50,295 bases of DNA from an uncultured Clostridia bacterium (GTDB lineage: Bacteria > Bacillota > Clostridia > Christensenellales > Pumilibacteraceae). The stretch spans positions 1 to 50,295 of the forward strand of contig CANPVN010000010.1 in assembly GCA_947581755.1 (NCBI GenBank), written 5' to 3'. The notes beneath the pieces were generated by a model that worked only from the letters and a program-made list of their open reading frames with translations, searched no databases and was not told the origin of the DNA. A program made the translations under genes and the position numbers. Position 1 is the first letter of the stretch, and every line of letters begins with the position of its first letter. Of this stretch, positions 31,798 through 39,351 are shown piece by piece.

Positions 31798-32389
31798 CGA
31801 TTTTCTTCCTATCATACAAGGAAAACTCGCCTCGATGTTCGAGATAGCGGTATTAAAAAGAAATATCTCCATTGACGATTTCGCCCGTATGTTTCTTTCT
31901 TCTCCCGTTTGCCGCGCTTTCGAGACCGCGGATCCCGTGTTTGCTCTCGGAAAGTCCGCGACGGAACTTTTGAGTATTGTCATGCGCGACACGCCTTGGG
32001 AAACGCAAACGGACAGTTACGCCTCTCCCGAATATTGGGTAGGCTACACGCTCGCCTATATGCAGTGGTATTTCAATAAGCCGTACTCCGAACTTATCGC
32101 GGCGTTTCCTTGCCGAGACTTGCTTGCAAACTACTTTCCCTATCATGAAATGGATATTCGTCAATCGGTGGATCTGTTCTCGTCAAAACTGCATTCCGTA
32201 TGCGCCTTGAAACGATTCCGTATCATGAAACATCTGTCGCAAAACGACCTCGCGCTTTTGAGCGGCGTCCCCATCCGCAACATAAAAGCGTACGAACAGG
32301 GGAAAGTGGATATAAGCAAAGCGCAAGCCCAAACACTTTACGCCCTCTCCAAAGTGTTGAACTGCTCGATAGAAGATTTGATTTTATAA
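31778..32389 (+). CDS. HTH antitoxin-like partner of DUF3990
   Basis: A 203-residue protein. The N-terminal half (about 1-130) has an all-helical pattern containing SPEYWVGYTLAYMQWYFNKPYSEL, of the type seen beside DUF3990 genes. The C-terminal half is a Cro/C1-type helix-turn-helix: LKRFRIMKHLSQNDLALLSGVPIRNIKAYEQGKVDISKAQAQTLYALSKVLNCSIEDL (about 146-202). CGAGGAG lies about 10 nt upstream, inside the toxin-like gene. The 20-bp overlap indicates coupled translation, and it probably neutralises and autoregulates the pair. The right-hand 60-bp repeat begins 10 bp after its stop. Confidence 0.75.
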   Translation: MIHAYNDDFLPIIQGKLASMFEIAVLKRNISIDDFARMFLSSPVCRAFETADPVFALGKSATELLSIVMRDTPWETQTDSYASPEYWVGYTLAYMQWYFNKPYSELIAAFPCRDLLANYFPYHEMDIRQSVDLFSSKLHSVCALKRFRIMKHLSQNDLALLSGVPIRNIKAYEQGKVDISKAQAQTLYALSKVLNCSIEDLIL

Positions 32390-32398
32390 AGAACGGGC

Positions 32399-32458
32399 AA
32401 AGACTGCAACAAATAAGCCATCGAACTGTTGATTCGGTGGCTTGTTTTTTTTGTTGAT
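32399..32458 (+). repeat. 60-bp direct repeat, right copy
   Basis: Identical over 60 bp to the tRNA-Thr terminator at 29372-29431, including the T run. Here it ends transcription of the DUF3990/HTH pair. The 3,027-bp period from one copy to the next defines the inserted or duplicated segment. Confidence 0.9.
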
Positions 32459-32553
32459 GAAAGTTAAAGAATGTATTATTAAGAGGATTTTTTTTCGCAA
32501 CTTGTTTCGGGAAAATCTTTATCTCCCGTTGAGATATGTCGGTTCGGAAGTCG

Positions 32554-32850
32554 TCACAGGCTATTCAAAAAGTCGTTCAACAGTTGTCGTTGCGTCGGGG
32601 TAAGCGTCGAAAGTTTATCGGCGGACGCGTCTTGCGGACGAGCCTTTTCGGCGCAAAAGAAATCTTCGATAGTTATTCCCAGCCCCCAACATATATGGTC
32701 GAGATATTCTATCGTCGGACTCTTTTCGCCACGCTCCAATTGATAAATATAGGTTGGGGAAACGCCCGCTTGATACGCCAACGCGTTTTGCGTCAACTTG
32801 CGCTCCGTTCTCAATTTTTTGATTCTGTTTGCCACTTCCTGTCTATCCAT
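32554..32850 (-). CDS. XRE-family transcriptional regulator
   Basis: A 98-residue protein, mostly one Cro/C1-type HTH domain: VANRIKKLRTERKLTQNALAYQAGVSPTYIYQLERGEKSPTIEYLDHICWGLGITIEDFF (about residues 6-65), followed by a helical tail LTPTQRQLLNDFLNSL. It is transcribed away from the methylase-nuclease operon across a shared intergenic region with a perfect palindrome near its start. This arrangement resembles controller proteins of restriction-modification systems. Confidence 0.85.
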   Translation of the reverse strand: MDRQEVANRIKKLRTERKLTQNALAYQAGVSPTYIYQLERGEKSPTIEYLDHICWGLGITIEDFFCAEKARPQDASADKLSTLTPTQRQLLNDFLNSL

Positions 32851-32860
32851 AACTTCCTCA

Positions 32861-32882
32861 CAATATAACGATAGTTATATTG
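32861..32882. promoter_or_regulatory. Operator palindrome between XRE gene and methylase operon
   Basis: Perfect 9-bp arms CAATATAAC (32861-32869) and GTTATATTG (32874-32882) separated by GATA, 10 bp upstream of the XRE start codon. It is a likely autoregulatory site of the XRE protein. Confidence 0.75.
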
Positions 32883-32918
32883 TATGCCTTTTTTATACGC
32901 GATATCAAAACTATAGTA

Positions 32919-32947
32919 TTGACATCCTTAAACTATTGTGCTATAAT
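32919..32947 (+). promoter_or_regulatory. Promoter of the methylase-nuclease operon
   Basis: Consensus TTGACA (32919-32924), 17 bases, TATAAT (32942-32947). A second CTATAATTT sequence lies 14 bp further downstream, giving a possible alternative -10 element. Confidence 0.8.
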
Positions 32948-32979
32948 TTTTGCACTATAATTTACACAAAGAGGCAAAA

Positions 32980-34035
32980 ATGGCTGCGGAAACTTTGAGA
33001 AACGCGAGGAAAAACAAAAAGGACGAGTTTTACACGCAACTTTGCGACATTGAAGAGGAACTTAGACACTATAAAGAACAACTTTGCGGTAAAATTGTTT
33101 TTTGCAATTGCGACGACCCTTTTGAGAGTAACTTTTTTAAGTACTTTGCGATGAATTTCAACTTTTTGGGATTGAAAAAGTTGATTGCGACATGCTATGA
33201 CACTTCTCCCGTAGTTTATACTCAACTTTCCATTTTCGGGGACGATAAAAAGATTCCCAACAAGAACCGTCGCGCCTATAAAATCGAGATAACCGAGGTG
33301 GAAGACCATAACGGCGACGGCGCTGTAGATTTAAGCGACGTAGAGTGGCTTTTGAAAAACAAAAAAAATATACTGACTCTCTTGAAAGAGAACGGAGATT
33401 TCCGCTCCGAAGAGTGCATCGAACTTTTGAAAGAGGCGGATATTGTGGTAACAAACCCGCCTTTCTCGCTCTTCCGAGAGTATGTGGCGCAACTTATGGA
33501 GTATGAAAAGAAATTTTTGATTATAGGAAATCAAAATGCCATTACTTATAAGGAAATTTTTCCGTTGATAAAACAAAATAAACTATGGTTGGGCTATGGA
33601 TTTAAGGGCAATGTGGGATTTTTTATTAATACACAATACGTTGATTATGCAAAGTCGAGTCAGCACAAAGAGGGAATGATTCGCGTGTCGGGAGTAATGT
33701 GGTTTACAAATCTCGATACCTTAAAGCGTCATGAATTGCTGACGCTCTACAAACAGTATTCTCCCGAAGAGTATCCGAAATACGATAACTACGATGCAAT
33801 AGAGGTTTCCAAGACTTCGGATATTCCCTATGACTATGACGGAGTAATGGGCGTTCCCATTACCTTTTTGGATAAATATAATCCCGAACAATTCGAAATT
33901 TTGGGAATGGCTGCTTCCGCAGGATATAATGCTCAAATCGTTGGTATAAAATTTGCGGGAGAAAAAGACGCAAGACCGCTAATAAACAAAAAGAATACCT
34001 ACGCACGTATTTTCATTCAAAGGAGAAAAATATGA
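32980..34035 (+). CDS. EcoRI-family adenine-specific DNA methyltransferase
   Basis: A 351-residue protein of the EcoRI methylase family. NARKNKKDEFYTQLCDIEEEL (about residues 8-28) and IVFCNCDDPFESNFFKYF (about 39-56) are hallmarks, the second being the S-adenosylmethionine-binding region. The adenine methylase motif is VVTNPPFSLF (about 156-165). The start at 32980 fits GAGG just upstream and the family N-terminus. It overlaps the next gene by 4 bp. Together they form a two-gene restriction-modification-like operon. The recognition sequence cannot be inferred. Confidence 0.88.
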   Translation: MAAETLRNARKNKKDEFYTQLCDIEEELRHYKEQLCGKIVFCNCDDPFESNFFKYFAMNFNFLGLKKLIATCYDTSPVVYTQLSIFGDDKKIPNKNRRAYKIEITEVEDHNGDGAVDLSDVEWLLKNKKNILTLLKENGDFRSEECIELLKEADIVVTNPPFSLFREYVAQLMEYEKKFLIIGNQNAITYKEIFPLIKQNKLWLGYGFKGNVGFFINTQYVDYAKSSQHKEGMIRVSGVMWFTNLDTLKRHELLTLYKQYSPEEYPKYDNYDAIEVSKTSDIPYDYDGVMGVPITFLDKYNPEQFEILGMAASAGYNAQIVGIKFAGEKDARPLINKKNTYARIFIQRRKI

Positions 34036-35132
34036 AAATCGAATTACATGAAATCACGATAGGAGAAATTACAAAAAATTATGTCGATAACGACGAGGAA
34101 GGAGTTATCGGCTATGGCGGAAAACTCAATATACGCCCGAAATACCAACGTGAATTTGTCTATAACAATGAAAAACGCGACGCGGTAATCGATACAATCG
34201 TTAAGAATTTTCCGCTCAATGTCATGTATTGGGTCAAAAACGAAGACGGCTCATTCGAGGTATTGGACGGACAGCAACGCACGATAAGTTTTTGCCAATA
34301 TGTCAACAACGATTTTTCTATAAACAGCCGATTCTTTCACAACTTGACAGAACCCGAAAGACGGCAAATTCTCGATTATAAGGTACTTGTCTATTTTTGC
34401 GAAGGGAACGACCGAGAAAAACTCGATTGGTTCGGAATCATAAATATCGGCGGAGAGCGACTCACGGAACAGGAGTTGCGCAATGCCACTTATACGGGAC
34501 AATGGCTTACCAACGCAAAGTCCGTATTCAGCAAGTCGAACTGCGCCGCATATCTTCTTGCCAAGGATTATGTGAACGGCTCTCCCATTCGTCAGGACTT
34601 TTTGGAGACCGCTCTCGATTGGATAAGCAAGGGACATATTGAGGATTATATGGCGACACACCAACACGACCCCAATGCAAACGAACTTTGGACGTATTTC
34701 CGCAATGTTATCGAATGGGTAAAACTTACATTCGTAAAGTACCGAAAAGAGATGAAGGGGATAAATTGGGGCGCGCTGTATGATGAATTTCACGGGCTTA
34801 CGTTGGATACCGCGGAGTTGGAACAAAAAATCTCTACGCTTATGGAGGACGACGACGTGACCAACAAGAAGGGAATTTATTCATACGTGCTTACGAGACA
34901 AGAAAAGTTTTTGAATATCAGAGCTTTTACCGAAAGCCAAAAAAGACAAGTATATGAACGACAAGGCGGGATTTGTCCCTATTGCGCAAAAGAACACCGA
35001 GAAAAAACACACTATGAAATCAACGAAATGGAAGGAGATCATATAACGCCTTGGCGTGAAGGCGGAAAAACCGTGATTGAAAACTTGCAAATGCTATGTA
35101 AAGAACATAATCGCTTAAAGAGCGACAGATAA
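34032..35132 (+). CDS. DUF262-HNH endonuclease
   Basis: A 366-residue protein with an N-terminal DUF262 (ParB/Srx-like, GmrS-type) domain: LNIRPKYQREFVYNNEKRDAVIDTI (about 32-56), PLNVMYW, and the catalytic-type DGQQRT (about 79-84). The C-terminal HNH nuclease has CPYC at about 315, then GDHITPWREGG and NLQMLCKEHNRLKSDR at the end. DUF262 usually pairs with DUF1524 in type IV enzymes, whereas here it carries an HNH and is coupled by a 4-bp overlap to a methylase. The likely role is the restriction partner of that methylase; modification-dependent restriction is the alternative. Confidence 0.85.
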   Translation: MKIELHEITIGEITKNYVDNDEEGVIGYGGKLNIRPKYQREFVYNNEKRDAVIDTIVKNFPLNVMYWVKNEDGSFEVLDGQQRTISFCQYVNNDFSINSRFFHNLTEPERRQILDYKVLVYFCEGNDREKLDWFGIINIGGERLTEQELRNATYTGQWLTNAKSVFSKSNCAAYLLAKDYVNGSPIRQDFLETALDWISKGHIEDYMATHQHDPNANELWTYFRNVIEWVKLTFVKYRKEMKGINWGALYDEFHGLTLDTAELEQKISTLMEDDDVTNKKGIYSYVLTRQEKFLNIRAFTESQKRQVYERQGGICPYCAKEHREKTHYEINEMEGDHITPWREGGKTVIENLQMLCKEHNRLKSDR

Positions 35133-35155
35133 TCAAGCCTTTTTATAACCCACGC

Positions 35156-35225
35156 AAAAAGTCCCTCGGAGAAATATCCGAGGGCTTTTTGCGACAATGG
35201 GGTCGGATTTTATAAAAACATAGCC
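35156..35225 (+). repeat. 70-bp direct repeat, left copy, with terminator
   Basis: Begins AAAAAGTCCCTCGG and contains an intrinsic terminator with arms CCCTCGG and CCGAGGG followed by CTTTTTG, ending the methylase-nuclease operon 24 bp after its stop. The same 70 bp recur at 36698-36767. The ATPase gene lies between them. Confidence 0.88.
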
Positions 35226-35293
35226 GTTATGCGACGAAAAATGCCGCAATAAAAGCGATATTCGACTTCAACGGAGCAAAGGTTACAAACTAC

Positions 35294-35322
35294 TTGACTT
35301 TTCAAAAGTTATCATCTATACT
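35294..35322 (+). promoter_or_regulatory. Promoter of the DUF4143 ATPase gene
   Basis: TTGACT (35294-35299), 17 bases, TATACT (35317-35322), 70 bp upstream of the start codon. CTTTTCAAAAG within it is a short palindrome. Confidence 0.7.
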
Positions 35323-35391
35323 GATAGTACACTTTGAAAAAGCGGTAACTTTACCGTAAATTCAAAGCGAAAAGTTGCGGAGTGAGGAGTT

Positions 35392-36681
35392 ATGATAGAA
35401 AGACCGCTGTATTTACAAAGATTAATCGATCGAATGAATAATGGCTCAATCAAGATCATTACAGGAGTCCGACGCTGTGGAAAGTCTGTACTGCTTTTCG
35501 AGTTGTTTGCGGGCTATTTAATAAAAGCGGGAGTCGATGAATCTCATATAATTAAGTTTGCATTTGATTCCGACGAATATTTAGCCTTGATCGGCGAGAA
35601 TATAATCGACTTGGCGGAAAGCAAAAGAAAGGTCGATCCGAGAAAATTCTCCGATTATATTAAAAGCAAAATAATCGACGAAGGAAAATATTACCTTCTC
35701 TTGGACGAAGTCCAACAACTCGGCTCTTTCGAAACCGTTCTCAACGGATTTCAATATAAAAAGAATTTAGATGTGTATGTAACGGGCAGCAATTCCAAAT
35801 TTTTGTCCTCGGATATCATAACCGAATTCAGAGGACGGGGTGATGAAGTGAGAGTATATCCCTTTTCTTTCAAAGAGTTCTACTCGGCGCGCGGCGGAGA
35901 TAAATACGACGCTTGGGAGGATTATCATATCTACGGAGGAATGCCCGCTCTGCTTGAACGCAAAAACGAGGAACAAAAGACGGAGTATTTACAAACTCTT
36001 ATCAATACGGTATATTTGACCGATATTATTGAAAGAAACAAAGTTTTATATAGAGACGAATTGGATTCAATCGTTGATTTTCTCTGTTCGGCAATCGGTT
36101 CGCTCACAAATCCCAAAAAAATATCCGATACATTGAAAAGCGTTAAAGGAAAATCAATCAGCGACGTGACCGCAAAAGCATATCTTTCTTATTTGACAGA
36201 GGCGTTTCTGTTCATTGAAGCCAAAAGATTTGACATAAAGGGAAAAAAATATTTCGGAACTCCTCTCAAATATTACGCTACCGACGTCGGATTAAGAAAC
36301 GCAAAATTGAATTTCAGACAGTTGGAAGAAAACCATATCATGGAAAATGTAATTTTCAACGAACTGAAGATCCGCGGCTATTCCGTTGACGTCGGAATTG
36401 TCGAGACTCGCGAAACGGAAAAAGATACACATAAGAGAAAACAATTTGAAATCGATTTTGTCGCAACCAAAGGAAATAAAAAATACTATGTTCAATCCGC
36501 TTATGAAATGCCCACCGAAGAAAAATTATTACAGGAAAAGAGAGCGTTGATAAAAATCAATGATTCATTCAAAAAGATAATCGTAGTGAAGGACAATGTC
36601 CGTCCTCAAATCGACGAAAACGGGATAGTTACAATAGGACTTATCAATTTTTTACTCGACGAAAAAAGTTTGGATTTTTGA
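35392..36681 (+). CDS. AAA_14/DUF4143 ATPase
   Basis: A 429-residue protein. Walker A IITGVRRCGKSVLL (about residues 21-34), Walker B YYLLLDEVQQL (about 101-111), sensor YVTGSNSKFL (about 126-135), and the family's FRGRGDEVRVYPFSFKEFY. The C-terminal DUF4143 half has a winged-helix region and a nuclease-like core (QFEIDFVATKGNKKYYVQSAYE). GAGTGAGGAG is just upstream of the ATG. It is flanked by 70-bp direct repeats carrying the upstream operon's terminator, so it looks like an inserted cassette. The family's biological role is unknown. Confidence 0.85.
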   Translation: MIERPLYLQRLIDRMNNGSIKIITGVRRCGKSVLLFELFAGYLIKAGVDESHIIKFAFDSDEYLALIGENIIDLAESKRKVDPRKFSDYIKSKIIDEGKYYLLLDEVQQLGSFETVLNGFQYKKNLDVYVTGSNSKFLSSDIITEFRGRGDEVRVYPFSFKEFYSARGGDKYDAWEDYHIYGGMPALLERKNEEQKTEYLQTLINTVYLTDIIERNKVLYRDELDSIVDFLCSAIGSLTNPKKISDTLKSVKGKSISDVTAKAYLSYLTEAFLFIEAKRFDIKGKKYFGTPLKYYATDVGLRNAKLNFRQLEENHIMENVIFNELKIRGYSVDVGIVETRETEKDTHKRKQFEIDFVATKGNKKYYVQSAYEMPTEEKLLQEKRALIKINDSFKKIIVVKDNVRPQIDENGIVTIGLINFLLDEKSLDF

Positions 36682-36697
36682 TTGGATAAAGGAAACA

Positions 36698-36767
36698 AAA
36701 AAGTCCCTCGGAGAAATATCCGAGGGCTTTTTGCGACAATGGGGTCGGATTTTATAAAAACATAGCC
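36698..36767 (+). repeat. 70-bp direct repeat, right copy, with terminator
   Basis: Matches 35156-35225 over 70 bp, including the CCCTCGG/CCGAGGG terminator, here ending the ATPase transcript. The similarity continues loosely past the end (ATGCCGCAAC/TAAAAGC). A diverged third relative of the ACATAGCCATAT part lies near 37650-37690, at the 3' end of the next ATPase. Confidence 0.88.
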
Positions 36768-36796
36768 ATATAGAGCGGCAAATGCCGCAACAAAAG

Positions 36797-36855
36797 CACG
36801 AAAAAGCAAAATTCAAAACGACAAAATGACACCAAAAAGCAAAATTCAAGTTGGG
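36797..36855. repeat. 33-bp tandem repeat, about 1.8 copies
   Basis: Units beginning CACSAAAAAGCAAAATTCAA at 36797 and 36830. The same unit forms a longer array at 39078-39200. The segment between the two arrays contains the PIN/antitoxin pair and a minus-strand ATPase. Confidence 0.75.
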
Positions 36856-36886
36856 AAGGCGCGCAAAACGACTTTGCGTTTTTTTG

Positions 36887-37306
36887 TCATTCATCGAGAA
36901 GGTTGTTCAAAAACTCTTTAGGAGAGAAAACGGGAACGGGGGAGTTTATAAAATCTTTTGTGTTTCGGGTAACGATACAGTCCATTTCCGCTCTTATGGC
37001 GGTCTCGACCATGACGGCGTCCTCGAAATCGGATATGGAAGAGAGGACTGCTTTTCGACAATCGATCCCCGAGGTATCCAAAACGTCAAAGAGCGAAAAA
37101 AGTTTATTCAGCGTGTCGCGAGAGTTTTTATCGTTGTGAGTATAATGGCGCATAAGATAATAAATATCCGTTGCGGATTTTGCCGAAATATAGCCGAGAT
37201 ATGCGTTATTCGCAGCGGAAAGAAAGATTTTTTGCGCGTCATCGCAAAAATCTTTGCGGGATTGGAGCGCGTCGATGATAACGCAAGTATCGATCAATGC
37301 TCTCAT
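36887..37306 (-). CDS. PIN-domain toxin, VapC-like
   Basis: A 139-residue PIN-domain ribonuclease. Acidic active-site candidates are Asp6 (MRALIDTCVIIDAL), the acidic cluster in SISDFEDAVMVETA (about 90-103), and the final VTRNTKDF (about 112-119). VapC proteins cut tRNA or rRNA and are held inactive by the upstream antitoxin. The ATG overlaps the antitoxin stop by 4 bp, so the pair is co-translated. It is in a segment bounded by 33-bp repeats. Confidence 0.85.
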   Translation of the reverse strand: MRALIDTCVIIDALQSRKDFCDDAQKIFLSAANNAYLGYISAKSATDIYYLMRHYTHNDKNSRDTLNKLFSLFDVLDTSGIDCRKAVLSSISDFEDAVMVETAIRAEMDCIVTRNTKDFINSPVPVFSPKEFLNNLLDE

Positions 37307-37518
37307 ATTTTATTTAACCTCGCCGCTTTCGCTTCTTCGATAGATGCGTTTTCGGGCAGAACGCCGAATAACGATTTTGCCACATCGACACGGTTTTGAA
37401 AAGGATTCGTGAGTTTGGAAATTATTTTTCCGTTGCGCGTAATGTAAATATCTTCCGTAGCGGACAGAAGCAAATATTTGCTTAAATTCTCTTTTAATTC
37501 GGTAGCCGTTATCGACAT
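37303..37518 (-). CDS. Phd/YefM-like antitoxin
   Basis: A 71-residue protein starting MSITATELKENLSKYLLLSATEDIYITRNGKIISKL, the Phd/YefM or type II antitoxin N-terminal DNA-binding fold. A C-terminal tail (SLFGVLPENASIEEAKAARL) would wrap the toxin. GAGAGGTG lies 5 nt before this ATG; an upstream ATG at 37527 lacks spacing. It forms a toxin-antitoxin operon with the PIN gene, under a promoter carrying a perfect palindrome. Confidence 0.82.
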   Translation of the reverse strand: MSITATELKENLSKYLLLSATEDIYITRNGKIISKLTNPFQNRVDVAKSLFGVLPENASIEEAKAARLNKI

Positions 37519-37547
37519 AAAAATCACCTCTCTTATTTTGTACTATT

Positions 37548-37576
37548 ATTATACGCAAATCGTACGATTTTGTCAA
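37548..37576 (-). promoter_or_regulatory. Toxin-antitoxin promoter with operator in the spacer
   Basis: On the minus strand TTGACA (37571-37576), 17 bases, TATAAT (37548-37553). The perfect palindrome AAATCGTACGATTT (37557-37570) fills the spacer, and a half-like copy (AAATCGCACGA) follows upstream of the -35 box. Repression by the antitoxin is likely. Confidence 0.8.
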
Positions 37577-37653
37577 TCAAATCGCACGAATATGAATGGA
37601 TAAATTTTGGAAAGCAAAAAAAGTAAGACTTTTTCTCTAATTGGGTGCGAGTT

Positions 37654-38997
37654 TTATAAGAACATAGCCATATATAGCGGTAAATGCAAAATGCCGTCTT
37701 TTACGGAAATATCTTTGCCGTACAAAATATAGGGTTGACCGTAGCGACCTTGAAACTTTCTCATAAACTTATCGAGAGAGGAATGCGTGGTATAGGCGGA
37801 AGATTTGACTTCGACGGGACAGATCTTATTGCCGTTGGAGATAAGAAAGTCTATTTCGAGATTGTTTTCTCTGTTTTCGTTGTCGTGACGGGAATAAAAG
37901 TATAGATTATGTCCGCTTGCGCGCAGCATTTGAGCTACTACGTTTTCCATAAGCATTCCCTCATTTACATTGATTTTGTCGAGTAAAACCGCTTTATACA
38001 ACTCGTTGTTCATGTAATCGTTATCTTTGAAAGCGAGCGTTACAAGCAATCCCGTATCAAGCATATAGCATTTTTGACTTGCACTGTCGAGATACATATT
38101 TAAGCCTACGGTGGGATCTGTTGCGTTAAAGCAATTATTGATTATCATGCCTTCGGTAAGCCACATGAAGGCGTCCTCATAGGTGCGGTTCTTGGCGTTC
38201 TTTCCGAGAGAAGAAATCGAGAACTTCTTTTCCTTTTTGGAAAGTTGACTCGGAATTTCATCGAAAACGGCAAGCACTTTGCTCTTGTATCTCGTTGCAT
38301 ACTTTGTAATGTCTTGACGATACAATTGAAGAATAGTTTTTTTTATGCGGTCGATACGCGCAAAGTCTTTTGTCCGAGCGTATTCCGAAACAACTTGAGG
38401 CATTCCGCCCACAAGCATATATTGACGAAAATCATTCAGGATTTTTCGATGAACGGAAGCCCCGAGCGGTTGCCTTCGCATAAAGCAATCTTTAAGAAGA
38501 GGAACCGTGGAATCGTCTCCAAGCGCCCAAAGAAATTCCTCGAAATCCAACGGGTGCAGATAAATATGTTCCTCTTCCGAGGGGACGACAATGTCCGAAA
38601 CGTTCTGTTTCAAAGAAATCAAAGACCCCGTTTCAAGATAGTCGTACCTGCCGTCCTCTACGAGAAATTTAATCGCTTCCCGTGCGCGAGGAAAACGCTG
38701 TACCTCGTCAAATACGAAAAGAGTCTTGCGCTCTATAAGTTTTACACCGAACATCAAAGAAAGTTTGTTGAAAAATATGTCGAGATCCATAAGGTCGTTC
38801 TCGAATATGTCTTTCAAATCTTTCGAGGCTTTTGAAAAGTTTATCAAAACATAGGTTTCGTATTCGTTTTTGGCAAATTCTTCGGCAAGATAACTTTTTC
38901 CCACTCTTCGCGCGCCGTCAATCAACAGAGCAGTGGAGCCGTTGCTTTCCTCTTTCCATTTGACAAGAGAGGAATACGCTTTTCGTTTGAGTTTCAT
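37654..38997 (-). CDS. AAA_14/DUF4143 ATPase
   Basis: A 447-residue protein related in layout to the ATPase at 35392 but of a different subfamily. Walker A LLIDGARRVGKSYLAEEFA (about residues 24-42), Walker B LFVFDEVQRFPRAREAI, sensor ETGSLISL, and a C-terminal nuclease-like EIDFLISNGNKICPVEVKSS (about 400-419). VEVKSS is the classical PD-(D/E)xK core pattern. I start at 38997 because a TATAAT box overlaps the next upstream ATG at 39030. The last codons overlap a degenerate copy of the ACATAGCCATAT repeat. Confidence 0.82.
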   Translation of the reverse strand: MKLKRKAYSSLVKWKEESNGSTALLIDGARRVGKSYLAEEFAKNEYETYVLINFSKASKDLKDIFENDLMDLDIFFNKLSLMFGVKLIERKTLFVFDEVQRFPRAREAIKFLVEDGRYDYLETGSLISLKQNVSDIVVPSEEEHIYLHPLDFEEFLWALGDDSTVPLLKDCFMRRQPLGASVHRKILNDFRQYMLVGGMPQVVSEYARTKDFARIDRIKKTILQLYRQDITKYATRYKSKVLAVFDEIPSQLSKKEKKFSISSLGKNAKNRTYEDAFMWLTEGMIINNCFNATDPTVGLNMYLDSASQKCYMLDTGLLVTLAFKDNDYMNNELYKAVLLDKINVNEGMLMENVVAQMLRASGHNLYFYSRHDNENRENNLEIDFLISNGNKICPVEVKSSAYTTHSSLDKFMRKFQGRYGQPYILYGKDISVKDGILHLPLYMAMFL

Positions 38998-39026
38998 TAT
39001 GATAAAACCATCCGCAAAATTTTTAT

Positions 39027-39055
39027 TCATTATAACATCTTTTGTCCGAAAAAGC
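39027..39055 (-). promoter_or_regulatory. Promoter of the minus-strand ATPase
   Basis: On the minus strand TTGCTT, 17 bases, then TATAAT at about 39027-39032, 30 bp upstream of the chosen start codon. Confidence 0.55.
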
Positions 39056-39077
39056 AAGTCCCGAAAGGCAACAAAAG

Positions 39078-39200
39078 CACCAAAAAGCAAAATTCAAAAT
39101 GGATAAATGGCACCAAAAAGCAAAATTCAAAACGGCAAAGTGACACCAAAAAGCAAAATTCAAAACGACAAAATGACACCAAAAGACGAAATTTGCAATG
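39078..39200. repeat. 33-bp tandem repeat, three full copies plus a partial
   Basis: Units start at 39078, 39111, 39144 and 39177 with CACCAAAAAGCAAAATTCAA followed by a variable 13-bp part ending TGG or TGA. The last unit decays. They match the array at 36797-36855. There are no unique spacers of constant size, so this is not a CRISPR array. Confidence 0.82.
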
Positions 39201-39212
39201 TTTTTATATAAA

Positions 39213-39244
39213 ATAAACAGGCAGAGACTTTTGTTTCTGCCTGT
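39213..39244 (-). terminator. Terminator after the dehydrogenase-like gene
   Basis: On the minus strand arms CAGGCAGA and TCTGCCTG form a hairpin followed by TTTATTTTATAT, about 110 bp after the gene's stop. Confidence 0.65.
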
Positions 39245-39351
39245 TGCTTTGCTTTATTGTTGGCGGCGAAGTATCGGGAAAGCGCATTTGCAGTCGTTTG
39301 CGATATTCGTCGAAGTTGTCTGAAATATTTTTTTTGTCCCTCTAAGGTTGG

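Noticed and set aside
39078..39200. Possible CRISPR array
   Set aside because: The 33-bp units are contiguous with only slightly varying ends; there are no unique spacers and no cas genes.
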